Below are positions 48,427-57,008 of a stretch of 64,000 nt of DNA, piece by piece (the stretch's first letter is position 1; every line of letters starts with the position of its first letter). A program made the position numbers and the translations under genes. Source of the DNA: Succinimonas sp045124755 (lineage in GTDB: Bacteria > Pseudomonadota > Gammaproteobacteria > Enterobacterales > Succinivibrionaceae); NCBI RefSeq assembly GCF_045124755.1, contig NZ_JBGVMK010000052.1. The stretch is one strand, 5' to 3'. Under the pieces are notes generated by a model that did no database searches, was not told where the DNA came from, and worked only from the letters and a program-made list of their open reading frames with translations.

Positions 48427-48858
48427 ATGAAATTCACCGGCATCGCCGCAGCCATTGCTGCCGCTCTTCTGTGTTCCGCCGCTCTGGCAGATTCCGAGGC
48501 CGATTTTAACAAAGAGGTGCCCGGCTATGCCAAGTGCATGAAGAAGGCTACCGCCAATACGGACATCCTTGACTGCATTTCCATCGCCAGAAAGCATTAC
48601 GACAAACTCCTGAACGATAACTACAAGAAGGCCATGAAGCATTGCGAGGTCAGAAGGGATATTACCGGCGGTACCGGAGTGGATCTCTGCAAAAAGAAGC
48701 TTAAGGAGGCGGAAAGAGCCTGGATAAAGTACCGGGATCTTATGGCTGAGTATGTGTACCAGGTGAATCTGGGGAGTATTGACCAGCTTAATTCCGCCGG
48801 CTTTGTGGCCGAAGAGACCAGAAAGCAGGCGCTGCTTTTGGAAGTGAATGACGATTAA
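48427..48858 (+). CDS. periplasmic LprI-like (DUF1311) protein
   Basis: A 143-residue protein with a signal peptide (MKFTGIAAAIAAALLCSAALA, cleaved before DSEAD). The mature part carries the LprI/DUF1311 pattern: C-x-K near the start, DILDCISIARKHYDKLLNDNY, and CKKKLKEAERAWIKYRDL ('aQraWi.yRd'). Four mature Cys could form two disulfides. Family members include lysozyme inhibitors of the envelope, which would suit a gut organism. ATG at 48427 is chosen because the signal peptide begins there, with GAGG 6 nt upstream. Confidence 0.8.
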   Translation: MKFTGIAAAIAAALLCSAALADSEADFNKEVPGYAKCMKKATANTDILDCISIARKHYDKLLNDNYKKAMKHCEVRRDITGGTGVDLCKKKLKEAERAWIKYRDLMAEYVYQVNLGSIDQLNSAGFVAEETRKQALLLEVNDD

Positions 48859-48865
48859 CCATAAG

Positions 48866-48900
48866 ACCGGATCGTGTTACTGCTGTTTTCCGGTTTTCTG
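48866..48900 (+). terminator. probable terminator after the LprI-like gene
   Basis: ACCGGA (48866-48871) pairs with TCCGGT (48889-48894) across a 17-nt loop, followed by TTTCTG. The stem is short, so confidence is moderate. Confidence 0.5.
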
Positions 48901-48991
48901 CTTGCTACCAGCTTAGTGCCTGCTTGCTGATTCTGAGGGTTTGTTGCCTCACGGTATGTAACCGCCTTTTCTTTTGCTTTACTTTACTGCT

Positions 48992-49972
48992 CTATCCGAA
49001 AAGCTGGTACAAAAGGTAGTTCCCGCCTTTCCAGAGCTGCCAGATAAGCAGAATCAGCAGGGTGATGCCGATAAGAGCAATGATAAGCACCGCCTTCTGT
49101 CCGGTGGCCTTGACGGCCCGGTGCTTGTTAAAGGCTTCCAGGATCAGATTTCTTTTGCGGGCGAAGAAGCGGTTTCTTTCCCGGGCCAATGCGGCATTGT
49201 CAGAATATTCGGCGATTTCCACAAAATATCCCAGCACCGCATCAATGTGGTAAACCCGGATCGCTGACTCTCCTTCGTTTTCATCATCTTCTTCAGGGAT
49301 CCATTCCAGCTCCGCGGCGATGCTTTCCGGTTCCGGAGTGCCGAGGGTTTCTGGAAGTGTGGTGAGAGGCGGGCGGTTATGGTGTCCTGGTCCGGAAAAG
49401 TTATTGGAGAGCACGGCATTAAACCCCATGCTTTCCGCCAGAGAGAGGAGATGGCGTTCCACCATGCTGCGGGAACAGGGCATATTGGGAGCGCAGGAAA
49501 AGTGGTAGGGAATAGAGAGGAGCAGGACGCGGTCTCCGGTAAACCGGTTCTCGAAAGCGCTTTGATCCATATCCCGGGAGATGAGAATGCTGCGGAATTC
49601 CCGGTACACCGGAAGCAGACCGGAGTCTTCCTCCGGAGTATCTTCGGGATGCGGCTTAGTATTTTCGGAAGCGGTCTCTCCGGAAGGGGCTGCCCGGGAG
49701 GCTCCTTTCCGGGATTCCTCCGGCAGGGGCTCAAGGCCGGCGAAGGCCCGGGCTTCGGGACTGTTAGGGCCTCTTCCCGCGGGCGGGAGAATATGCACGG
49801 CCTCCCGTCCTTCCCCGGAAATGCTGATGGTGTAGTCGCAAAGATCACCCTCTGCAAAGCCGTTAACCTGCGGGGAATCCCGGTAGAAGGATACGACGTG
49901 CCCGTCAAAAATTGTTCCGGGATCGCCCGGAGCGGCTTTTTTGGTGATGATGCCGCGGTGTCTGGTTACCAT
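48992..49972 (-). CDS. uncharacterised tail-anchored protein with an N-terminal OB/cold-shock-like segment
   Basis: A 326-residue protein. Residues ~1-58 (RHRGIITKKAAPGDPGTIFDG, VVSFYRDS, GDLCDYTIS) have the strand pattern of a cold-shock-like beta-barrel. A Pro/Glu-rich linker (~65-118) follows, then a mixed domain (FRSILISRDMDQSAFENRFTGDRVLL, Cys in CAPNMPC), an acidic stretch, a charged helix (AALARERNRFFARKRNLILEAF), and a C-terminal membrane helix (KAVLIIALIGITLLILLIWQLW) with a short tail. Most of the protein would face the cytoplasm. The family is not recognised. A stand-alone gene between two convergent or divergent neighbours. Confidence 0.6.
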   Translation of the reverse strand: MVTRHRGIITKKAAPGDPGTIFDGHVVSFYRDSPQVNGFAEGDLCDYTISISGEGREAVHILPPAGRGPNSPEARAFAGLEPLPEESRKGASRAAPSGETASENTKPHPEDTPEEDSGLLPVYREFRSILISRDMDQSAFENRFTGDRVLLLSIPYHFSCAPNMPCSRSMVERHLLSLAESMGFNAVLSNNFSGPGHHNRPPLTTLPETLGTPEPESIAAELEWIPEEDDENEGESAIRVYHIDAVLGYFVEIAEYSDNAALARERNRFFARKRNLILEAFNKHRAVKATGQKAVLIIALIGITLLILLIWQLWKGGNYLLYQLFG

Positions 49973-50345
49973 CTTGCGTTCCTTTAACTGCTATCAGTTT
50001 GATTCTACCTGATTTACCGGCTTCTGTATTCTGATTCGGAGGATTATTTGCGGGAAAGAAGCTGATATCGGGGGACGGATACTGCTCCGGTGTTCACTTT
50101 CCCGCGTTTCCCTGTAATTGAGCTTTCGGGCGTTACTTGTGATCTCAGAGCTGCAGCCCTCACACATTGACTCGCTCCTTTGGATTTTTAGGAGGTTTGC
50201 GGGCATAATGACAGGTATGCTGCGTTCGGTTCTCAGACCTGATTCGGTTCTGAGAGCGGGGGTATTCAGAGAGGCGTTTAAGTTACGATCCTGAACTCCT
50301 CGGAGTTTTCGAGCGGCTTATGGAATTCATACGGAGGATAGCGGG
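49973..50345. other. 373-bp intergenic region
   Basis: Divergent spacer between the tail-anchored protein gene and the radical SAM gene. No coding frame with a ribosome site. The last 20 bp carry CGGAGGA, the RBS for the gene at 50346. Confidence 0.5.
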
Positions 50346-51200
50346 ATGAGATGCGGAGTATGCTTCAGACACTGTGATCTTGCTGAGAAGAAAACCGGAG
50401 TTTGCGGGGTGCGGACTCTCAAAGAGGGTAAGATCGTGCCGATTTCCTACGGCAGAATAACCTCCATTGCTTTGGATCCCATTGAAAAGAAGCCCCTGTA
50501 TCACTTTATGCCGGGCAGCATGATTCTCTCTGTCGGGAGCTACGGCTGCAATCTCCGCTGTCCCTTCTGTCAGAACTTTGAGATCTCCTGGTCGGATGAA
50601 GCTCTCTCCGGACGCGGCGCCAGGCAAACCACATCCCAGGAAATCGTAACGGCAGCCTCCCGGCTCCGGGAACGGGGCAATATCGGAGTGGCCTACACCT
50701 ACAACGAACCTCTGGTGGCCTATGAGTTTGTAAGGGACACCGCCAGACTGGTACACGAGGCCGGCATGGTCAATGTGATGGTGACTAACGGCACAGCGAC
50801 TCCGGAGGTGCTGGATGAGCTTCTTCCTTATATTGATGCCATGAACATTGATCTGAAATGCTTTGATGCCCGGCTGTACCGGAAGTTCATGGGCGGAGAT
50901 CTGGAAATGGTAAAGGAGTTTATTTCCCGGGCGGTTCAGAAGTGCCACGTGGAGATCACCAATCTTGTTATTACCGGTGAAAATGACACCGATGAGGCCA
51001 TGGATCTTCTTGCCGGCTGGGTGGCCGGGCTCCGGGACGAGGCTGGCAATGCAATCGGGAAGGGGGTTCCCCTTCATGTAACGCGATTTTTTCCGAAATT
51101 CCGCATGATAGACCGCAAGGCTACTCCTGTGGAAACGGTATACCATTTGGCGGAGGTCGCCCGGAAGCATCTTGATCATGTTTATACCGGTAATTGCTGA
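50346..51200 (+). CDS. AmrS-like radical SAM enzyme (PflA-related), C-terminally short
   Basis: A 284-residue protein. The N-terminal CGVCFRHCDL ... GVCGVR is a ferredoxin-like Cys set, and the radical SAM cluster motif is CNLRCPFC (C-x3-C-x2-C) around residue 74. YTYNEPLVAYEF, NGTATPEVL and MNIDLKCF fit the AmmeMemoRadiSam system radical SAM enzyme family, relatives of pyruvate formate-lyase activase. It would cleave S-adenosylmethionine and act on a protein or small-molecule partner. Family members usually continue past 'YTGN' with a further Cys pair; this one stops at HVYTGNC, so the last ~40 residues are lost. The partner AmmeMemo proteins are not in the window. RBS GGAGG. Confidence 0.8.
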   Translation: MRCGVCFRHCDLAEKKTGVCGVRTLKEGKIVPISYGRITSIALDPIEKKPLYHFMPGSMILSVGSYGCNLRCPFCQNFEISWSDEALSGRGARQTTSQEIVTAASRLRERGNIGVAYTYNEPLVAYEFVRDTARLVHEAGMVNVMVTNGTATPEVLDELLPYIDAMNIDLKCFDARLYRKFMGGDLEMVKEFISRAVQKCHVEITNLVITGENDTDEAMDLLAGWVAGLRDEAGNAIGKGVPLHVTRFFPKFRMIDRKATPVETVYHLAEVARKHLDHVYTGNC

Positions 51201-51279
51201 AAGAGATGAAGTAAACAGCTGAAGAAACGGCTGCAGCAAGGCTTGAATATTTTTCGGGCAGACGATTTTCGGGTTCAGG

Positions 51280-51323
51280 CCCTGGCCTTTTTTCGGGTTC
51301 TTGCGAAAAAGGCCGGGGCTTTT
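51280..51323 (+). terminator. intrinsic terminator after the radical SAM gene
   Basis: A long stem: CCCTGGCCTTTTTTCG (51280-51295) with CGAAAAAGGCCGGGG (51304-51318), one or two mismatches, followed by CTTTTGC. Confidence 0.75.
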
Positions 51324-52068
51324 GCTGTTATTTCCCGAAAAAGACAGATGGTTTCAGGCAGCTCTTTCACCGTTCCGGAGAATCAGGATGCCAGGTTTGC
51401 CCGCAATATGAAGGAACGATAATCCTGCGGTGCCCCGGTTCTGACTTTTGGTGGGAATTCCGGCTCTCCTGGCTCTGCGGGAATTCCCGGCTGATTGGAC
51501 ATCTCCTGTCCCGGGATCCCGAATTGGAAAAACGAACGGAGAAAATGCTGGCCGGGAAAATGCCGGCGGAGATAGCTCCCCGCTGTCAAAAAATCCTCCT
51601 GAAAAAGTGAAAATCAACAGAAATGCGATATATTGCGTTTTTCTGGAACGGGTAATGTATTCACATGGGGAACTATGGAAAAATGCAATCTTTCCGCGTT
51701 TCTGAAAGACTAATTTTTATAGGCGTTCTTGAAAATCTGGGCTTTTCAGGATAATATCAGGAAGAGGCGCAGATTTTAGCTCCGGTTACGATTTTCAGCA
51801 GGGAGCCAAGGGCAAGGGATCTCAGGGGCGGTTTTTGCAGGGCGATTTTTCAAAATAATCTAAAGGCGTAAAATTATCTGTATTTCAGAATATTTTGTGA
51901 CCTGTTACCTTGTTTTCATAAGTTTATTGCCGAGATTCTTTACAGCCAGAATGCAATGGGATAAGTTTTCAAGGGACGAGAATGCATGCTTCCGGTAAAT
52001 ACGGACATATGAGGATATATGATTTCCATTGCCGTTTCTCGGCTTGTTATTAATAATCAGGGGTTTTT
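51324..52068. other. 745-bp intergenic region
   Basis: No supported gene. Overlapping short frames near 51354-51700 on both strands lack ribosome sites. AT content rises after 51840, where the promoter of the PC4-like gene presumably lies. Confidence 0.5.
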
Positions 52069-52290
52069 ATGGCTGATATCAAATACGAGATTAAAGAGCA
52101 CATCGGGGTTCTTTCTGAAAATAAAAAGGGCTGGCGCAAGGAGGTGAATCTTATCTCCTGGAATGACGCCGCTCCGAAGTATGACATCCGGGACTGGGCT
52201 CCGGAGCATGAAAAGATGGGAAAGGGCGTTACTCTGACCGCAGAGGAGGTAACTGCTCTCAAAGATGTACTGGCAAAAATTGCCGGCTGA
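52069..52290 (+). CDS. PC4/YdbC-family single-strand DNA-binding protein
   Basis: A 73-residue protein matching the bacterial PC4 (transcriptional coactivator p15)/YdbC family along its full length: KYEIKEHIGVLSENKKGWRK, then EVNLISWNDAAPKYDIRDW, then MGKGVTLTAEE. These small dimers bind single-stranded DNA or RNA through a curved beta-sheet and are thought to help replication, repair or transcription. The RBS is AGGGG. An inverted repeat (TGTTTCCGG with CCGGAAACA, 52318-52342) lies just after it but has no T-run. Confidence 0.9.
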   Translation: MADIKYEIKEHIGVLSENKKGWRKEVNLISWNDAAPKYDIRDWAPEHEKMGKGVTLTAEEVTALKDVLAKIAG

Positions 52291-52390
52291 TTTAGCGGCT
52301 TATCAGTCAGTAAGGCCTGTTTCCGGGGGCTTGCCGGAAACAATACTCTGTTCTCCCGGAGAACCGCAGCTCTTATGACTGTCACAATCC

Positions 52391-52430
52391 CAGGCACTTT
52401 CGGTTGAAGCCATCCGGAATGCCTGTTTTT
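52391..52430 (+). promoter_or_regulatory. leader hairpin 1 of the DUF3592-like array
   Basis: CAGGCACTTTCGG pairs with CCGGAATGCCTG (12 bp, one bulge), loop containing AAGCCAT, then TTTTT. The U-tract ends 19 nt before the start of the gene at 52450. It has the form of an intrinsic terminator located inside the leader. Confidence 0.7.
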
Positions 52431-52449
52431 ATGTGCGCGAGGATGGGGT

Positions 52450-53259
52450 ATGAGACACAGACTCAGCAGTGAAAAGGATCTGGCAATTGAACTTGCTTCC
52501 CGGGGAGTATCTTCCTTCACCGAAGTGGTAGGCGGACCGCCATCATGGTTCCACGCGTGTTTTCATTATTTTGTCTTTGCGGCGTTGAGTTTAATTTTAA
52601 ATCTTGCAATGTTTTTTGATTTTTACGCTGTTCAGCTTTCCAGGTTTACCGGAAATTATGCCGAAACCGAGGCCACTGTGGTGAGCGTGTTATCAGAGGT
52701 AGTGACAAGCAAAAAATATGATTGGAACCAGCGTCGTTATGTTAAGCGGAAAACGATTCGGTGCTATACAAAGGCCGTTTCAGATGACGGCATAGAATTC
52801 AATTTTAACGGAATTGATTACGGCAGAAGCAAGGGCAGTAAAATCAGAATTAATTATTGGAAGAATCATCCCGTTTTCGCCTATACCGATGTTAGCTTTC
52901 ATTATAAAATTTTATACGGACTTGTCATGCTTGTTTTATATGGCATATTCTTTTGGTCATTGCATGGCTTGTTCAGATGGCGCCAGATGCGCCGCGAGCT
53001 TTATCTGCCTGTGCGGAAAACCTCTCGTTATGAGGTCAGAACAGTATTCCATAACCATAGTTCCCATGAGGTATATGCCTCTGTTTACCAGTATACCTTT
53101 CCTAACGGCGCGAGTATTCATTTTCGGGGTATGTGGACGCTCAGTAAGCCTGAAGGAGAATCTGAGAATGATTATAAAGAGTTCAGAGTTTATATGATTA
53201 ATCCTGATAATCATAAAAACAATACATACTATATCAAATCAATTCGCCGTCAAGTATGA
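52450..53259 (+). CDS. DUF3592-like membrane protein, array copy 1
   Basis: A 269-residue protein. It opens with the array's N-terminal motif (SSEKDLAIELASRGVSSFTE), has a first membrane helix (~42-62) leading into FYAVQLSRFTGNYAETEATV, then a ~75-residue beta-rich domain (TKAVSDDGIEFNFNGIDYG), a second helix (~155-175), and a C-terminal beta domain (LYLPVRKTSRYEVRTV, YQYTFPNGASIHFRGMW, FRVYMINPDN). The two beta domains look like repeated DUF3592 units. The first would be outside the membrane and the second in the cytoplasm, if the first helix is a signal anchor running inside to outside. RBS GAGG. Function unknown. Confidence 0.75.
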   Translation: MRHRLSSEKDLAIELASRGVSSFTEVVGGPPSWFHACFHYFVFAALSLILNLAMFFDFYAVQLSRFTGNYAETEATVVSVLSEVVTSKKYDWNQRRYVKRKTIRCYTKAVSDDGIEFNFNGIDYGRSKGSKIRINYWKNHPVFAYTDVSFHYKILYGLVMLVLYGIFFWSLHGLFRWRQMRRELYLPVRKTSRYEVRTVFHNHSSHEVYASVYQYTFPNGASIHFRGMWTLSKPEGESENDYKEFRVYMINPDNHKNNTYYIKSIRRQV

Positions 53260-53282
53260 AGCTCTTATATAAATCACAATCC

Positions 53283-53320
53283 CAGGCTCTTCCGGTAAGC
53301 CATCCGGAATGCCTGTTTTT
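53283..53320 (+). promoter_or_regulatory. leader hairpin 2 of the DUF3592-like array
   Basis: CAGGC and TTCCGG on the 5' arm pair with CCGGAA and GCCTG on the 3' arm (11 bp, small internal loop), followed by TTTTT ending 18 nt before the next start. Its 3' arm, U-tract and following bases nearly duplicate hairpin 1. Confidence 0.7.
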
Positions 53321-53338
53321 ATGCGCGCGAGGATGGGT

Positions 53339-54157
53339 ATGACATACATAATCAGCAGCGAAGAGGATCTGGCAGATGAACTGGCTTCCCGGGGAGTGTC
53401 CCCCTTCACCAAAGTGGTAGACGGCGAGCCATCCTATTTCCCATGTGTTTTTCCTCTTTTGATAGCGGCGATAGTTTTAATTGTCTATATTGCAGTGTTT
53501 TTTGATTTTTACGCTGTTCAGCTTTCCAGATTTACCGGAAATTATGCCGAAACCGAGGCTACAGTGGTGAGCCAATCATCCCATTCAAGGGTACACGATC
53601 ATCATCGCAAGCGCGGCCATTCCACTAAGTCGTCAACGACGCACTATACTACATATGCCGTTTCTGATGACGGCACTGAATTCATTTTTAAAGGAACTTC
53701 TGATTACGGCGGCAAGGGCTTCAAAATCAAAGTTAAATATTCGAAGGCCAATCCCCGACATGCCTATGTTGATGCGCCTTGGAGTTTTTCTGATCTTTTA
53801 GGCGGATTTATCATGCTGGGTCTCTTTGGCGCGCCCATTGGGGTATCGTATCTCGGGTTCAGATGGAATCGGAAATGCCGGGAGATTGCTGAAGGAGATC
53901 TTTATCTCCCCGTGCGGGAAACCTCCCGTTATGAGGTCAGAACAGTACGACACAAGCATTCCCGCCCGCATAAGCAATATGCCCCTGTTTACCGGTATGC
54001 CATGCCTGACGGCCCGGATCTTCTTTTTCAGGGCATGTGGACGCGCGAGATGCCTGAAGGAGAACCTGCGAATGATTATAAAGATTTCAGAGTTTACATG
54101 ATGGAGCCTGAGAATCCCGATAACAATACCTATTTCATCAAATCAATTCCCCGTTAA
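53339..54157 (+). CDS. DUF3592-like membrane protein, array copy 2
   Basis: A 272-residue paralogue with the same plan as copy 1: IISSEEDLADELASRGVSPF, helix 1, FYAVQLSRFTGNYAETEATV, a His-rich variable stretch (HDHHRKRGHSTKSSTTHY) where copy 1 has aromatic residues, TYAVSDDGTEFIF, helix 2, then LYLPVRETSRYEVRTV and YRYAMPDGPDLLFQGMW. The start is set at 53339 (MTYIISS) by comparison with the other copies and by GAGG upstream; the longer frame from 53309 runs through the leader hairpin. Confidence 0.75.
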   Translation: MTYIISSEEDLADELASRGVSPFTKVVDGEPSYFPCVFPLLIAAIVLIVYIAVFFDFYAVQLSRFTGNYAETEATVVSQSSHSRVHDHHRKRGHSTKSSTTHYTTYAVSDDGTEFIFKGTSDYGGKGFKIKVKYSKANPRHAYVDAPWSFSDLLGGFIMLGLFGAPIGVSYLGFRWNRKCREIAEGDLYLPVRETSRYEVRTVRHKHSRPHKQYAPVYRYAMPDGPDLLFQGMWTREMPEGEPANDYKDFRVYMMEPENPDNNTYFIKSIPR

Positions 54158-54336
54158 GTATGAAGGGTTATGATGGCCTGAATGTTTTCTGCTGATTCGC
54201 AGTCTTTCCCCTGATGGCGGAGGAGCGGCGGATGGCATCTCGGAAGCTAAACCGGGAATGCGGCGAGAAAAGCCATTTCCCGGTTCCGGCTGCCTGTCCC
54301 GGAGTGTTGCTTTCTGCTCTGAATGGTCGCTGTTCC

Positions 54337-54373
54337 CGGCTTTTTCATAAGCCATCCCGAAAGGCCGTTTTTT
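54337..54373 (+). promoter_or_regulatory. leader hairpin 3 of the DUF3592-like array
   Basis: CGGCTTTTTC pairs with GAAAGGCCG (loop ATAAGCCATCCC), followed by TTTTTT ending 14 nt before the start at 54388. The RBS GAGGA lies in the remaining gap. Confidence 0.65.
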
Positions 54374-54387
54374 ATGAGGAAGTGTCT

Positions 54388-55266
54388 ATGGCATACATAA
54401 TCAGAAGCAAAGAAGATCTGGCAAGGGAACTGGCTTCCCGGGGAGTGTCGCGCTTTACCGATGTGTCAGGCGGCCCTTCCTATTTGTTATGCGGCGTCCT
54501 TGCTGCGGCGGCGGTGTTATTACTGCTGATTCATGCGGCGGCTTTTTCTGATATTTACGCTGTTCAGTTTTCCAGATTTACCGGAAATTATGCCGAAACC
54601 GAGGCCACTGTGGTGAGCCAGTCATCTGAGGTCGTGACACACAGACATCATAGAAAGCACGGTCGTACCACCACCACTAAAGAGACGCGCTATCAGACAA
54701 AGGCCGTTTCAGATGACGGCGCTGAATTCATTTTTAGCGGAACTCATAATTACGGCGGCAAGGGCGGCAAAATTATAATTAAATATTCGAAGAGCGAGCC
54801 CCGGAATTATTATGTAGCTGCTGATTTTTTTCATATGCCCTCTGACCGGTCTTTTGGATTGGTCATACTGATCTTTGCCGTTTTGACTTTTTTTGGAACA
54901 TATGCAGCGTTCAGACAGAACCGGAAATGCCTGATGGCTGTGGCAAGAGGTCTTTATCTTCCCGTGCTGGAAACCTCCCATTGCGAGGAAAGAACCGTGC
55001 AAACCAGTACGTACTCCCGCAGGCACTCGCATAATCGTTCCCATAGCGGTCCCCATAAGGAATACGCCCCCATTTTCCGGTATGCCATGCCTGACGGCAC
55101 GGAGCTTCTTTTTCAGGGAAAGTGGAGCTGCGAGTGGCCGGATGGAGAAGCGGCGAATGAGGATAAAGAATTCCGGGTTTACATGATGGATCCTGAGGAT
55201 CCCGATAACAATGAGTACTTCATCAAAGAAATCCCCCGTAAGGTCAGAGCGGATCCGGGGGTATGA
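54388..55266 (+). CDS. DUF3592-like membrane protein, array copy 3
   Basis: A 292-residue paralogue: IIRSKEDLARELASRGVSRF, helix 1 (LLCGVLAAAAVLLLLIHAAAF), IYAVQFSRFTGNYAETEATV, a His/Arg/Thr-rich variable stretch (THRHHRKHGRTTTTKETRY), KAVSDDGAEFIFSG, helix 2, then the longest cytoplasmic variable stretch (TSTYSRRHSHNRSHSGPHKE), YRYAMPDGTELLFQGKW-like block and FRVYMMDPEDPDNNEYFIKE. The His-rich insert could bind metal. A frame open from 54214 covers the leader hairpin and is not used. Confidence 0.75.
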   Translation: MAYIIRSKEDLARELASRGVSRFTDVSGGPSYLLCGVLAAAAVLLLLIHAAAFSDIYAVQFSRFTGNYAETEATVVSQSSEVVTHRHHRKHGRTTTTKETRYQTKAVSDDGAEFIFSGTHNYGGKGGKIIIKYSKSEPRNYYVAADFFHMPSDRSFGLVILIFAVLTFFGTYAAFRQNRKCLMAVARGLYLPVLETSHCEERTVQTSTYSRRHSHNRSHSGPHKEYAPIFRYAMPDGTELLFQGKWSCEWPDGEAANEDKEFRVYMMDPEDPDNNEYFIKEIPRKVRADPGV

Positions 55267-55340
55267 GGATCTGGCAGGTATGAGGATCCAGGGGCTTGTT
55301 TTTTGACTCTGAACAGTTTCAGCTGGGTCGGAAGTTGCAT

Positions 55341-55380
55341 TTGCCAGTTTTTAATAAGCTGTCCTGTAATGCCGGTTTTT
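55341..55380 (+). promoter_or_regulatory. leader hairpin 4 (degenerate) of the DUF3592-like array
   Basis: Same layout as hairpin 5 (AATAAGCTGTCCTG loop, GCCGG 3' arm, TTTTT) but the 5' arm reads TTGCCAG instead of CCCGGC, so pairing is weak. The U-tract ends 19 nt before the start at 55400. Confidence 0.45.
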
Positions 55381-55399
55381 AAGTTTTAAGGAAATGGTT

Positions 55400-56860
55400 A
55401 TGATATTCAGCTTTGGCAGCAACCGCCGACGGCAAAAACGGCGGCGGGGGGATAGGATAAACACCATCAGAAGCGAAGAGGAACTGGCAAGGGAACTGGA
55501 TTCCCGGTGCGTCTCTCCCTTCACTGATGTGAATGAAGGACACACTTCCTTCTGGGAACTTTGTACCGGCTTGGATTGGCTTATTTTGTTCGTTCTGCCA
55601 GGGGTGTTTTTATTTTTCCATATTTTCTTTTTTTGGGATATTTACGCTGTTCAGCTTTCCAGAATTACCGGAAATTATGCCGAAACCGAGGCCACGGTGG
55701 TATCATCGTCATCCCGCGTGGTAAAACACACATGTGATACTGTCAACCACAATTGCAGTCCGAGTGTATCGATTGTGCATTCTGTTAACGCAGTTGCAGA
55801 TGACGGCACAGAATTCCATTTTTCAGGAGAGTGGATAGATCACAGCAAGGGCTCCAGGATAAGGGTTAAATATTCGAAGAGCCATCCTGTTTTTTCCTAC
55901 GTTGATGCTGGTTTTTGGCCTATGTTAGGAGACAGATATCCAGGATTGTGGGTGCTGCTTCCTTTTGCTTTTTTTGCCAGACTGGCCTTTTCGATAATGT
56001 ATCCGTTGTTCATATGTAACCGGATGAGCAAGAAGGCTGCGGCAAGAGGTCTTTATCTTCCCGTGCGGGAAATCGACAATTATGAGGAAAAGACAGAGAG
56101 TGAACCTAACGAATATGCTCCTGTTTACCGGTATGCCATGCCTGACGGCACGGAGCTTCTTTTTCAGGGAATGTGGTCGCGAACTAAGCCCAGGGGAGCG
56201 GTGGCGAATGATCATGCAGACTTCAGAGTTTACATGCTGGATCCCGAGGATCCCGAAAATAATGAGTACTTCATCGAAAAAATACCCCGTCAGGTTAAGA
56301 CATGCCGCATCAAAAGCGAAGAGGAACTGGCAAGGGAACTGGCTTCCCGGGGCGTCTCTGCCTTCACTGAGGTGAGAAACAGCCATATTTCAATTCGCTT
56401 CCCTTATTTTCACCTTTTCCTGGCGGCGTTTTTTTTAATTCTCTATATTTTAATTGACAGTCCAAAAGCGGCGTTTCTGCTGCTATTATTTGCAGCTGTA
56501 GTCATGATGACCTTTTTGGAGTTCAGCAAGAACCGGGACTGTCTCAGATGGAACCGGAAGTGTCAGACGGTTGTGGCAAGAGGTCTTTATCTACCCGTGC
56601 TGGCGACCTACAGTTATGAGGAAAAAATAACTCGCCGCGATGTTTATGACGGCTGTGATTATGACCGTGTCCGGTATGCTCCTGTTTTTCGGTATGCCAT
56701 GCCTGATGGCACGGAGCTTCGTTTTCAGGGACTGTGGTCGCGAAATAAGCCTAAAGGAGCGCTGTCTAATCACCACACAGAGTTCAGGGTTTATATGATG
56801 GATCCCGAGGATCCCGATAACAATGAGTACTTCATCAAAGAAATCCCCCGTCAGGTCTGA
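55400..56860 (+). CDS. fused double copy of the DUF3592-like protein (copies 4a and 4b)
   Basis: 486 residues. Residues ~1-298 are a complete array protein with an unusual basic N-terminus (RRRQKRRRGDR). At about 299 a second N-terminal motif begins (IKSEEELARELASRGVSAF), followed by helix 1, but the whole FYAVQ...TGNYAETEATV block and the first beta domain are missing; the sequence goes straight to helix 2 (AAFLLLLFAAVVMMTFL) and the C-terminal domain (YRYAMPDGTELRFQGLW-like). So two genes fused by loss of the stop and leader, with an internal deletion of roughly 125 codons in the second. The frame stays open, so the product may be functional. Start 55400 is better spaced from AAGGA than 55394. 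Confidence 0.75.
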   Translation: MIFSFGSNRRRQKRRRGDRINTIRSEEELARELDSRCVSPFTDVNEGHTSFWELCTGLDWLILFVLPGVFLFFHIFFFWDIYAVQLSRITGNYAETEATVVSSSSRVVKHTCDTVNHNCSPSVSIVHSVNAVADDGTEFHFSGEWIDHSKGSRIRVKYSKSHPVFSYVDAGFWPMLGDRYPGLWVLLPFAFFARLAFSIMYPLFICNRMSKKAAARGLYLPVREIDNYEEKTESEPNEYAPVYRYAMPDGTELLFQGMWSRTKPRGAVANDHADFRVYMLDPEDPENNEYFIEKIPRQVKTCRIKSEEELARELASRGVSAFTEVRNSHISIRFPYFHLFLAAFFLILYILIDSPKAAFLLLLFAAVVMMTFLEFSKNRDCLRWNRKCQTVVARGLYLPVLATYSYEEKITRRDVYDGCDYDRVRYAPVFRYAMPDGTELRFQGLWSRNKPKGALSNHHTEFRVYMMDPEDPDNNEYFIKEIPRQV

Positions 56861-56955
56861 GGGGATCCGTGGGTATGAGGATCTGGCGGGTATGATGATC
56901 CAGAGGCTTGCTTTCTGACTCGGAACAGTTGCAATTGAGCCGACATCTGCAGTTC

Positions 56956-56992
56956 CCGGCTTTTAATAAGCTGTCCTGAAATGCCGGTTTTT
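56956..56992 (+). promoter_or_regulatory. leader hairpin 5 of the DUF3592-like array
   Basis: CCGGC plus TTT pairs with AAA plus GCCGG (one mismatch), loop AATAAGCTGTCCTG, then TTTTT ending 16 nt before the start at 57009. GGGAGG fills the gap. Confidence 0.65.
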
Positions 56993-57008
56993 AAGGGAGG
57001 AAATGATT

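Noticed and set aside
52318..52342. Inverted repeat after the PC4-like gene as a terminator
   Set aside because: The 9-bp stem is perfect, but no T-run follows on either strand, so termination is doubtful.
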